In this document: piece by piece, positions 1 to 9,600 of the stretch | Layout: every line of letters starts with the position of its first letter | Position numbering within the stretch: the stretch's first letter is position 1 | Assembly (NCBI GenBank): GCA_037176905.1 | Contig: JBBBWG010001959.1 | Location: 9,846-32,064 of the forward strand | Direction of reading: 5' to 3' | DNA: 22,219 nt | Source of the DNA: Azolla pinnata | Lineage: Eukaryota > Streptophyta > Polypodiopsida > Salviniales > Salviniaceae | Made by a program: the position numbers and the translations under genes | Notes under the pieces: model-generated | The model's input: only the letters and a program-made list of their open reading frames with translations | Databases searched by the model: none | What the model was told of the DNA's origin: nothing

Positions 1-39
<39 letters not shown>
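1..39. repeat. (TGA)13 trinucleotide microsatellite inside the ATL-like coding region
   Basis: Thirteen perfect TGA units. On the minus strand they read as consecutive TCA serine codons at the leading edge of the partial ATL-like protein. Length may vary between alleles, and the repeat may extend beyond the window. Confidence 0.9.
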
Positions 40-41
<2 letters not shown>

Positions 42-378
42 CAAGCACCGACGAGAAGGCAGAAGAGGAGGAAAGAGGAAGATGCTCCTGGAAGATGATG
101 GTAGGGAAGGATTGAACGATCCTTTGTTTGAGGCCGGTGGTGGCAAGGCGAGCATGTGTATCTCGGGGAGGCTCCAAATTCAGGAGGCGAAGCATGCACT
201 TGGCCAAAGGGATGAGAGCCAGGGTGAAGATGATGAAGAAGAGGAGGGAGCCGACGATGATAACAGCTCTCTGGTTCCATAGCATGTCCTCCCCATTCAA
301 TGGCGATGGGGAGGATGGTGGTTCTACAGCCAGCCTTCTGTGTTGCTGTATGATAGCAATGCTCACACCAGAAGACAT
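1..378 (-). CDS. ATL-type RING-H2 finger E3 ubiquitin ligase, N-terminal part (cut by window edge)
   Basis: Reading from an ATG at 376-378 towards the left edge gives 126 open codons with no stop, so the gene continues outside the window. Visible: a short polar N-terminus (starts MSSGVSIAIIQQ); one hydrophobic membrane segment at about residues 38-59 (AVIIVGSLLFFIIFTLALIP) followed by basic residues (KCMLR); then a block at about 82-96 beginning GLKQRIVQSFPTI, which matches the GLD-type motif that precedes the RING-H2 domain in the ATL family. A run of 13 serines from residue 114 reaches the edge. Family knowledge: ATL proteins are membrane-anchored E3 ubiquitin ligases, often single-exon and stress-responsive. 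The RING-H2 zinc ligands would lie beyond base 1 and are not seen, so the assignment rests on the TM plus GLD-like order. A CT-rich tract (GA-rich in the mRNA sense) lies just upstream of the ATG. Confidence 0.72.
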
Positions 379-1120
379 CTCTGTTGGTCTTTTGCCTCTC
401 TCTCCCTCTCTCTCCCTCTCTGTCTCTGTGCCAAAGGATGATCTTGTTGCTGGTTATGAATCCTCAACCCAATGGACATGCTGCAAGATTTCTGATTACA
501 GGAAGAATCCTCTTTGATGGTGCTGTCTGTCTCATACAAACTATGGGAAAGAAAGAAGCATCCCTTGGAGGGGATGTTCTCTCTCTCTCTCTCACACACA
601 CACACCCTCAAGCAAGGTCTCTGCCATTACAAAATATGTCTCATCTTCATTCTCTTCTTTGCTATTCTTGACCGTTCCCTGTTATTCGCCCTGGATCCCA
701 AGAGAGGAATATTCCTCGACCTTAAAGGTGATTCCAGCAAAGCATCTTTCTTCCTTATTTTGTATAGCCGGAGGAGGACGATTCTTTCCAAGAGGATCTT
801 TGTTGGCTATGTATCTGACCAAATAAATATGCTGCTGCAGATGAAGAAAGTGCAGTAAACCAGTTTTTTTGCTTCGCCAGCCAGCAAAGTATTCTCCGTT
901 GCCTTTGCTTCAAATGTATAATACACTATCCATTTCTCAGACTCCATATTTAAGCTATTGCATATAAGATTTTTAAAAACTCTAGCATTTTCGACAAGAT
1001 TTTTGCTGAGAAAATCCTCGGCAACCGTGTGCATCTGTAGCTGGTTCTTTCAGCCATCAATTGCATCTGCAAGTGACTGAATTCAGTAGCTGAAAAACAA
1101 ATTGCATCGATCAGGCATCT
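379..1120. other. Upstream region of the ATL-like gene, no gene seen; microsatellites
   Basis: Holds a TCTCTCCC-type pyrimidine tract at about 394-425, close enough to the ATL-like start to lie in its 5' leader, and a compound (CT)n(CA)n microsatellite at 577-606. The remaining sequence up to the 54-bp repeats has no reading frame with recognisable protein similarity. It presumably contains the ATL-like promoter, but I could not pick a convincing TATA box. Confidence 0.5.
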
Positions 1121-1282
1121 AATACCAGTATGCTTTTGCAAGACATGATAAATATGATCATGGCTCACTATTGCAATACCAGTATGCTTTTGCAAGACAT
1201 GATACATATGATCATGGTTCACTATTGCAATACCAGTATGCTTTTGCAAGACATGATAAATATGATCATGGTTCACTATTGC
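1121..1282. repeat. Three tandem copies of a 54-bp repeat
   Basis: Units at 1121-1174, 1175-1228 and 1229-1282 each begin AATACCAGTATGCTTTTGCA and end TCACTATTGC. They differ by one or two bases, so the expansion is recent. Because 54 is a multiple of three, the repeats create open frames on both strands that look like repetitive proteins, but there is no sign of a gene. Each unit contains the palindrome ATGATCAT. Confidence 0.92.
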
Positions 1283-1776
1283 AATGAAATCGAGTGCACA
1301 AGAAGCATTTGTTATACTTCCATGTAAAGGCTCATATTACAAAATGAAATGACTTCTGATTCTATGCATATGCATGAAGAAACTAACAATACTCATTATT
1401 AGAATCACAGTCATCAGAAACAAAATAAAGACCGCCTCAGTTCAATAGACCAAAAATGTCGATTTTATCAGCTCAAAATGATATACTAGATGAACAAATC
1501 TTCTTGCAGCAGATATCATTTTTGACTGAACCCTAAAAATTTTGTATTTGCTCACCATACATACATTCATTCTGACTTCATTATCGTAACATTGGAAGAA
1601 GAAGCAACTAACAAAGGAAATAAATAACATTCTCAAAGGCTGATGCAGTCACATTCTTGACATCTTCAACATAACAATGCATTCTTACAGCGCCCACCAA
1701 GATTTTGCCGTGCTATCTTTCTATTAACACAGGGAATGTCCAGAAGACTTGTTAGAAACTAATACATCATGGTTGA

Positions 1777-4391
1777 CTAGTTATCTGATTTTTTCTCCAA
1801 CTCCTTCCGTAGCTGCAGAGAGAAGTCATCACTGACATCATCATCATCCCAGTCATCTTCCCACTGCTGCAAAGCTTCTTTCTCCTCCTCTTCCTTATCC
1901 CAATCTGCAAACGCAGAAGCAATACTCTTCAGAACCTTTCTGGTCCAAACACGTGCATATGGATCTATTGAGGTTCAACAATAGTCTTATGCATATTATG
2001 GATTTTGAAGAGATTTTGGACAATGAACGCAAAATTCAGAAGATAATATTAATGTCTTGAAATATAGATGCGAAATGACCTATCTACCTAACTAGTTAGA
2101 TAAGTATTCAGGTAGGCAACCATATTTTACCTTCAACCTTCAACAAGGTGAACCTGTGTACATGGAGCTTATAATTGTGTTTCAGTTCATCGAATTAGAA
2201 TACATGTATCATTTGGGAAATCAATTTCTTCAATCTTTTGCTTTTCATGGTCAGGGATAAGGCATAACATCCATCGCCCCATCCAGAGTGATGTGTCTTA
2301 TTTTCCTGTTGACCACTCAAAGACGGATGCTTTTAATTTCCCATGCTTACCGCTGGAAGACGCTATTCATTTGTGAGAATAATTTTTCAATAGTGAAAAA
2401 GCGAATGACCTTCATACATGCAGCAGAAACTTGAGCCAATAGATCAGCATAAACTTTCTATATCTAAACAGTAAAGGATATCTGGCAAACAAGTGTATAG
2501 ATATCACCTTTACAATGGACACATCCCTTATAATCGCCACAAATTTTCTGAGCTACTCAATCCAGAAATCTATGCTGCATCAAATACTGGGAAATCATTA
2601 AGGCTTAAATCCGCATCTGTCAGATGAAGCTCATCTAGCAAACCTATTACAGCATAATGGAGGATTTCTGGTATTGATATATAATGCTCTCGAGTTAATA
2701 CAGCAAGTTTGTTTTCACTGCGGCTTGGAAAACCTATGTGCTTCATAAAGTTTTAGGAAATTGTCTTTTAAGATTGTCGCGCCCTATGAAATCTCTAAGA
2801 GAACAGGAAATCTCTCCAATCAGACGTTGAGGTTCTCTAATGAGCAAGAACACTTCTTCAATTTCATAAAACAAATTCCATATAATTTTAAGAGTGGAGA
2901 TACAGCATAATTTAAGGCTCTTAAAAGGGAATGCTCGAGCTAATATACTACACTCGAGGAATTTTTATTGTACACTGGGCAAGTAGGCAAAAAATCACTG
3001 TCATCCAGCAAATCTGGTATGAGAATATTCAGGATTTGTTACCTTATTATGTCATCTATGGAGAAAAAGAAGATATCTTCATGGTTCTTTATATTTACTT
3101 CTTTAGCACTTATCAGATCCTCTCAATTCTAATGAAGGAAAATCTTGCTAAAACGCATAATAACTGTAAAGTCATTGAGCATAACTAAAACCAAAATCCT
3201 GAAAAACTCCTTTAAGAGACAATAATAAAATCGTGTTTGTTCCTATAACTTCCTTGAAATCTTACTTAAAGATTATATATATCAGTATAGTTCTAGATGT
3301 TACAGAAGAGAGTAGCCATTATGGAACAGACGAAAGAAGGAACAGACTATAACTCAAACACAGATATGAAGATGTAGAGTCAGTCATAAGAAATCAACAA
3401 AACATCGATCATGAATAGAAGAATGGCCGTGCCGTGAAGATGTTCCATTCTCGGCACAATGATGCTAAATCTTGTTCAAACAGAAGGAGATAAATTCTCA
3501 AAAACGGTGAAGAAAGTATACAAATCTGCTGTTTGCCTGATAGAGCCTAGCAGAACGTATTTGAATGTTCGCCGTTCTACGTTAGATTATGCACACTGTC
3601 CCATTACGTCGTATTCAACGGTCAAGGATACCTCGATCTTTCTCCATTAACTAGAACCGTGAATCTTGCCAAGAAGTGATAAGAGAAGAGAATTCCATGG
3701 GACTTGCAGAAGAAAACAAACGTACATTTTTTTTTCTTTTGCAGGAAGGCAGTGCGTAGCATTCTTCTTGATCGGAGGAAGGAGGCATACAACAAAGATT
3801 CGGAAAGGAAGAAATGAAGGAGACACAGTTTCGACGAGAGACACGGAGATGTCGGGGAAACCGGGTAGAGAGAAAGATACAGATTTCCACGGATCGAGAA
3901 AGACGGTGCGAGAAAGATGCATCTCTTCCCTTTGCAGGTCAAGAATGGAAAGGACAAGAAAGCAGATATGAAGGGCAGCGACCAAGAAGACGACGAAGAA
4001 GACGAAGAGGGAAGGGATTCGTTCTCTTACCTTCGTTCTCGAACTCTTCAAGCTCTGTCTTTCCATGAATGGGAAGGACAAGAAAGCAGATATGAAGGGA
4101 AGCACAAGAAGCAGCAGAAAAAGACGAAGAAGACGAAGAGAGAAGGGATTCGTTGTCATACCTTCGTTCTCGAACTCTTCAAGCTCTGCCTTCCCATGAA
4201 TGGGAAGGACAAGAAAGCAGATATGAAGGGAAGCGACCAGGAAGCAGAAGAAGACGAAGAAGAAGACGAAGAGGGAAGGGATTGATTCTCTTACCTTCGT
4301 TCTCGAACTCTTCGAACTCATCATCATCCTCGAAGAGATCGATCTTAGCGTCTTCGGCGGCAGGAGGAGGATCTTTGGCAACAGCAGCCAT
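1777..4391 (-). CDS. DSS1: DSS1/SEM1 homolog, small acidic proteasome lid subunit and BRCA2 partner (2 exons)
   Basis: Exon 1 is 4295-4391 and exon 2 is 1777-1904, joined across a 2390-bp intron (donor AACGAAG/GTAAGAG, acceptor GTTTGCAG/ATTGGG) that splits an Asp codon. The product is 74 aa, the usual size for the family. The acidic first block is IDLFEDDDEFEEFENE (residues 17-32). The second block contains the conserved WEDDWDDDDVSDDFS and ends QLRKELEKKSDN. Family knowledge: DSS1 (Sem1/Rpn15) is an intrinsically disordered acidic protein of the 26S proteasome lid, also found in TREX-2 and bound to BRCA2 in homologous recombination; the Trp/Asp/Phe blocks contact its partners. The ATG is supported by the family-like MAA start; the pyrimidine-rich (+ strand) upstream sequence is probably 5' leader. 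Oddity: the exon 1 end and donor are repeated twice more inside the intron. Divergent from FPG1. Confidence 0.95.
1905..4294 (-). other. DSS1 intron 1 (2.4 kb), mostly AT-rich with no internal gene
   Basis: The intron is very long for a gene with 225 coding bases. From 1905 to about 3640 it is AT-rich single-copy-looking sequence. The short frames at 2931-3188 and 3459-3650 on the plus strand show no recognisable protein. From about 3650 to 4294 it becomes purine-rich on the plus strand and contains the donor-block repeats described separately. I saw no transposase, reverse transcriptase or clear terminal repeats. Confidence 0.75.
3944..4313 (-). repeat. Three tandem copies of a block carrying the DSS1 exon 1 end and 5' splice site
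   Basis: Units at about 3944-4067, 4068-4198 and 4199-4313 (period about 131-133 bp). In the mRNA sense each contains GAAGAGTTCGAGAACGAAG followed by GTA, that is the EEFENE codons and the exon 1 donor. The right-hand unit is the real exon end (donor GT at 4294-4293). The two others have intact GT at 4161-4160 (GTATGA) and 4030-4029 (GTAAGA). The rest of each unit is pyrimidine-rich intron sequence in the sense direction. Reading from exon 1 into the intron meets a TGA at 4179-4181, before either extra donor, so use of those donors would give a premature stop. Confidence 0.88.
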
Positions 4392-4520
4392 GGCGTCCTT
4401 TCCTTTCCTTTCCTTTCCGCTCTTCTCTTCTCTCCCTGTCGATTTCTGCTTCTGCTTCTGCTTCTGCTTCCTGAGGAAGACGACGTATTGTTTCCGTATT
4501 TCCCCGAATGCCCTCTGAAG
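4392..4520 (-). promoter_or_regulatory. Probable DSS1 5' leader with (TTCCT)n and (TTCTGC)n simple repeats
   Basis: Directly upstream of the DSS1 ATG are four units of a CCTTT pentamer (4397-4418) and about four units of a TTCTGC hexamer (4444-4470), both on the plus strand; they would appear as purine-rich AGGAAA and GCAGAA runs in the transcript. The transcription start is not identifiable. Calling this a leader is an inference from position. Confidence 0.4.
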
Positions 4521-4522
4521 AT

Positions 4523-4593
4523 AATACGTATTCGTATACGTATACGGATCGGTATAATACTTGCACCATTCCGAATACGTATATATACGGATC
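4523..4593. repeat. Clustered palindromes of the ATACGTAT type upstream of DSS1
   Basis: AATACGTATT (4523-4532) and CGTATACGTATACG (4533-4546) are both perfect palindromes and lie side by side. After a short gap, CCGAATACGTATATATACGG follows at 4571-4590. The last part of the first segment (TATACGGATC) recurs at the end of the second (TATACGGATC, 4584-4593). The cluster lies about 130-200 bp upstream of the DSS1 ATG, a plausible promoter position, but it could equally be a short repeat remnant. Confidence 0.6.
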
Positions 4594-4944
4594 TACGCTT
4601 TGATTTCAAGAGCGCCTCTTCGGATGCGGTTAAGAAACGCGTTTGTTTTATTTTGGGGAGAATTCTCGAGCAAAAACGCCGAGCGAAATCGTAAATCGCA
4701 TTTTCAGACGCCAGATTCGAGATGTAACGCCGGGTCTTCGAAAATTAAGCGCGCTGGACTGATCGATCAACACCGAATCGATTAACTGTGAGTTCGCTCA
4801 GCATCGGATTACGTAATCGAATAACGCTCGATTACTCAATGGATACCAAAGTAAAGAGTCAATCAAGTAACTAGATTTGAAAATTACTAGGCTTAGTTAA
4901 TCGAACATGGTAAGGGAATTGGTCAGGATCAATCAACGGAAAGC

Positions 4945-5757
4945 GATTAGGAATAAAATCAATACTAGCGGAAGTAATTGGGTGTTAATTCTTAGTGGAA
5001 GATTAGATTAGGCGTTAATTGGTAATTTATGATTTCCATAGGCGTTAAAATGTAATTTATAATTTGGCTAGGCATTTTTTGATAATTCTCCCTTTATTTT
5101 ATAAATAAAATACGTTCTACAATACAATACTACTCACACATATTTCACACATATTTAACATCTTGGAACTGTCGTTTTTCCGGTCGAATTTTGTATAATT
5201 ATCAAAACCAATTTTTACTAGGGCGACTATTTTGACTTTTAAAGTGAATAACATACATTTTCTTAACTTAAATTTTAAATTTGATTTTACAATTTAAGGT
5301 TTTCTAAGTTTACTATTGTCATGAAATAGAGTATACAAACTTTTAGTGACATGTGGGTTTGATTAATTGGAAGTTTGTATAATTATTTAGTGTATTTAAC
5401 CCATATTCAACGTATTTATCCCACACATGATGTATTTAATCCTTATTTGACCACAATGATACGTATTTAAACTGTATCTAACCAATATTTTGCATATTTA
5501 CCAATTATATGATAAAATTATTGTATTTATAATATTTTTATTAAATACTTGAAAAATACATAGCACACGGTGTTCTACATATGTAACAACATTGACCTCT
5601 TTTGAGCTCATTATCAGGACCCAAAGCTTGTTTTGGTTTCGGGAAAACTACACCAAAAATCACCCAACAGTATTATTATAAATGACATATTTAACACCTA
5701 CTGAAAATTAAAAATTACGAAATCGACGCCTAGTCTTACTACCGCTATTTCCTAATC
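4945..5757. mobile_element. Candidate non-autonomous inverted-repeat DNA element (about 0.8 kb)
   Basis: The left arm (about 4945-5092) and the reverse complement of the right arm (about 5641-5757) share the order GATTAGGAA, TAGCGG(A/T)AGTAA, AGGCGT with GTAATTT, AGG(C/T)GTTAAA, then a T-rich block ending in CTCCC/TTCCC. Both arms are built from imperfect units of about 30 bp that begin AGGCGTTAA or AGGTGTTAA, with one extra unit on the left. The interior is very AT-rich and non-coding. I found no clean target-site duplication and no transposase, so superfamily is undetermined; long arms would fit a Mutator-like or foldback-type element. The arms are diverged, so the insertion is not recent. 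Confidence 0.5.
5391..5482. repeat. Short degenerate repeats with a GTATTTAAYCC-like core
   Basis: Inside the candidate inverted-repeat element, GTATTTAACCC, GTATTTATCCC, GTATTTAATCC and GTATTTAAACTG recur at 18-36 bp spacing, separated by AT-rich linkers. The copies are diverged and non-coding. Confidence 0.55.
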
Positions 5758-6059
5758 AGCATTGGCGCCGATTAAGTCATTTTCTTGAATGTCCCCGATG
5801 AAAATTATCAGATTAAATCATTATCTTTAAATGCCCCTGATTGTAATTATCAGAGGTTAGGGTCGCTAAAATTAGGGTCTAGCCAGATCAGAGGTTAATC
5901 GATGATGGAGCAACTTCTTCTGAGAATTCTCAAGCTAAGTTACATAATCAACAGTAATTACATTAGCGGTGGAGACGATGGCCTAATCACATCGGGGCGA
6001 TCAATTTTATGTATGTATTTTTATGTATGTGCCTTGGGATTTGTTTTCAATTTGTCTTG
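5758..6059. other. Intergenic sequence between the inverted-repeat element and the FPG1-proximal repeats
   Basis: No gene or clear repeat was recognised. There are a few short matches to the arms of the neighbouring element, such as TTAGCGG near 5964 and CCTAATC near 5981. They hint that the element, or a relative of it, may extend further right than 5757, but they are too short to be sure. Confidence 0.4.
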
Positions 6060-6545
6060 GTGCCCTTGAAAAACCAGAGCAAGAGCATTTGTAAACAAGA
6101 GAAAATTGCTGGATTTGGAAACAGAGCAAGAGCATTTGGAAACAGAGCAAATTGCTGCATTTGGAAACAGAGCAAGAGCATTTGGGAAACAGAGCAATCG
6201 CTGCATTTGGGAAACAGAGTATGTATGTACCTTGATTTGTTTGCATTGGGTATGTGCCTGCATTTGATTCAAAACAGAGTATGTGCCTCGATTTTGTTGC
6301 ATTAGGAAAACAGGGTCTGTGCCTTGAATTTGTTGCATTGGAAAAGCAAGAGCCTGTGCCTGGTTTTGATTCAAAAACAGAGCATGGGGCCCTGAAATTT
6401 GTTGCATTAGGAAACAGGTTCTGTGCCTGCATTTGGTTCAAAACAGAGCATGGGCCTTGAATTTGTTGCACTGGGAAACAGGGTCTGTGCCTGCATTTGA
6501 TTCAAAAACAGCGCATGGGCCTTGAATTTGTTGCATTTTGGAAGC
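6060..6545. repeat. Degenerate GGAAACAG repeat array upstream of FPG1
   Basis: The left half (about 6090-6215) consists of short units around GCATTTGGAAACAGAGCA. The right half (about 6290-6545) has about four imperfect higher-order units of roughly 65 bp, each containing TTTGTTGCATTGGGAAACAG, then CTGTGCCTGCATTTGATTCA, then AAACAGAGCATGGGCCTTGA. The many short insertions and deletions show it is not recent. Long open frames on both strands are a by-product of repetition: they are rich in repeated Cys/Phe/Asn or Gly/Leu/Phe strings and match no family I know. The array ends about 110 bp before the FPG1 start, inside its likely promoter or leader. Confidence 0.8.
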
Positions 6546-6655
6546 AAAGAGGGACCTTGAATTGTGTCATTTGCCAACGCATTGTATGTAACCTTCAATC
6601 CACAGAGAAAGTAAGGAAACAGAGAGAGCAGGAGAGGGGGAAGAAGTATAGGAGG

Positions 6656-9600
6656 ATGCCAGAGCTCCCTGAGGTAGAAGCTGCCCGGAAAGCGCTGTTC
6701 CAGATGTGCCATGGCAGGGTCATTGTCGAGGCAAGGGTTGCAGAAGATCCCATCGTCATCAGCGGCGTTGCCCCATCCCTGCTCCAGGAATCGCTCACCG
6801 GGCGCACCATCGTCGATGCCCTGCGCAAAGGCAAGAACCTCTGGTTGCAGCTCGATCGACGCCCCTGGCCCTCCTTCCAGTTCGGTTCGTACACTCCCAT
6901 CTCTCCTATTGCAAGCTCTATTGTATGCATGTAGGCGTGTATGTATGTATTTATCGATGTATGTGCTTGCATATATGTATACGTGTATGTATGTGCGTGT
7001 GCATTGTTTGTATGTATGCATATAGGTGCATGTTGTACATAGGTTTCTGTGTACTCATGACGGAGATAGAGATGGAAAGAGAGATATACTTGAACAAAAT
7101 GATAACTATCACCTGTTGCTCTACCTTGTGGGCTGGTGCAGATATGGTGAATCTCCGGAGCATAACAACTCATGCAATTAAGAGAAATGACGCATTTTGT
7201 GTGTATGAGAAGCTGAACCGACCTGTTAGGACCATAGGAAGCAGAACATTTTGATGTTGTCAATAATTGCAGTATGGAAACTACCAAGTGCCTATCAAAG
7301 GGCTATACTTAGATGTTTAACAAGATCTAACCAAAAGAAAGGATTTCCGCAACAGATCTGAATTCACTGGCTTGCGGATATAACTGCTGTAGGCACATCA
7401 TGGATGGAATCTCGATACATATCCAGAGCAGCCAAAATAGTGCTAATGTTGAGCGATGAGGGCCTCTATTGGCCGATGAAATGGGCATTGGGCTTTGGTT
7501 TTTTGTCGGACATGGCCTCTCTGTGCATCAAATTGCTGTTGCATCACCAATGGTAGACATATTTGAATTATTTTGGCAGGATCCTAGATGGTGCTACTGG
7601 CCTTTAGAATGGAATACGCTGCTATTAATGACAGTGTTCTCAGAAATCATAGAGGGCCTTTTTTTTTGAGATGGATTAATAGCTCCCCATTCCTGGATTC
7701 GACAATTTTTTGTAAGAATGCTCCCACTCCAGGACATTTTAAGCTTCTTCGTTCATTGTTATATATTTTATACCTTTGCCGCTAAATAGACTTAGAATCC
7801 CCATTCCATTGATAAAACCATGAATTCAAATAAAGTAATTGACTTATGTAAATGGAATTGTGGACAAGTAATTTTCAAGTAATCTTTGAAGAGGCTATGC
7901 TATCTTCCACTTATTTCATACTGTATACCATGCAGTGCTAAACCTGAGGCAATGATATGTTCCCCTTATTGTATCAGAGAACATAAATTGGTAGCCGTGC
8001 TGTATGTCTGATTTGACACCTAGGAAAGCTGATAGACAAATCATCTTCTCTGAAATAATTTTGTCTTTCTGGTTCAAGCAACCATGGAAATAAACAAACA
8101 GTCGATGTTTCTTGATCAGTTTGCAATACGTATGCCAGGTCTCCAGTTTCCACAGTAAAATGAGGAACCAGTGTGATTTGTGTCAAATAACCATGTCTTA
8201 GTCTATGGTTCCCAAAACTGTATGATATAAAAGTTAACTTTTTAGGATGTTTAGAGAGTTCTAGCCTCTAGAGAGTTCTGCTCCTAAGTATATGAATAAC
8301 CATGTGTATCTCACATTTTTGTTTTAATTGAAGCTGATGGTCTGGTGATACCTCAGATTCGTTTATCTATCTCTTGTTCAAAATATCCTTGGAGCCGTTG
8401 GTAACACATTGGACCAAAGAACTGGTGGCAGAATCATGTGGAATTGCAGAGTTAAATACCTTGGATTTCATCTTCTCTTGATTCAGTGATGCATCTTACT
8501 AGACAAATGCTTGCCAAATGTTTGGTGATTCCCCTTGAGAAAATGTATTTGACTCAAAATCGTCTACGTAGAAGAACAGTTGGTAGGAATACCGCATGGT
8601 GTACCTTTTTCTACTGAGTATGGTATGAAGTTGCACATGTCACAATGTACGGTCCCTTTTGTTTCTTGTGTATACCAGCAAATACATCTTAGACACATCT
8701 GGAGCTTAGATACTGGACCTGATACTTCTCATTAGCTTCTAATTCCACATCTCTGGGGATCCAAGCTTGCTAAGTTATGTACCATATCACAGCCTCTGGG
8801 CAAGTGCATGACCATCATTGAAACATTAATTCCTCTTTTTTTCTGCTCGGATTTTTTGATATCAACTCCAGGACACAATGCCTCCTATGCAACTCCATCT
8901 GCTCATTTCATGGAAAGTAATATAAACTGGCAGAAGTGTGAATGCATACCTTTGATAGATTGATTTATTAAGAGTTTATTTTTTGTTATTTCTTTCTCCA
9001 ATGCCTTGATTACAAGCAAAAATTGATGCAGGTATGACAGGAGCATTCTACATTGACGGGAAAGAAGTTACCAAATATAAGCGGTAAACATCATATCATT
9101 TTGAGATGGTTTCTGCTGATTTAGGTAAAACCTTATTGAGATTTGGGGGGCCGGGGTGTGCACTATGATATGGAGTAGGATTGATCTATGTCAATAACTC
9201 TACAAATTTGGTTAATTATGGTAGAATAAGACATTTTAAGGAGATTCCACTGAAGTTCTATGTACAACTATTATCTAAATGCTATAGTTTTAGGAACAAG
9301 GACAACAAATATGACAGGAAATAACATGATGAAAGGCTAGAGTGTGCAGTATATGGTATGCTCAATCTATTTGTTGTAAACGGCAAAAAGGCGAGTTCAT
9401 GAATTTTAAGCATATGGTGAAAGGAGGCTGGACATAAAAACTATGAATATTACCGTAGCTAAGGATGATATAATTTGAATCTTTGGTTTTTTACTTTCAG
9501 AATGGAACCTGTGTTTTCATGATTCAATGCCAATCTATTATACTGATCATGTTGCAGCTCTGCTGTAAGTGATAAAGAGGAGTGGCCTTCAAAGTTTTCG

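Noticed and set aside
1121-1282. Three regularly spaced near-identical repeats as a CRISPR-like array
   Set aside because: Units are directly adjacent 54-mers with no unique spacers, and the sequence is plant nuclear.
3647-4609. 320-codon minus-strand frame overlapping DSS1 exon 1
   Set aside because: It reads exon 1 in a different frame and continues through intron and promoter repeats. Its EEFENE segments are copies of the exon end falling into this frame, not a second protein.
6007-6545. Cys/Phe/Asn-rich minus-strand frames upstream of FPG1, looking like a repetitive secreted protein
   Set aside because: They follow from a degenerate nucleotide repeat; the same pattern is open in other frames and there is no signal peptide or conserved spacing of cysteines.
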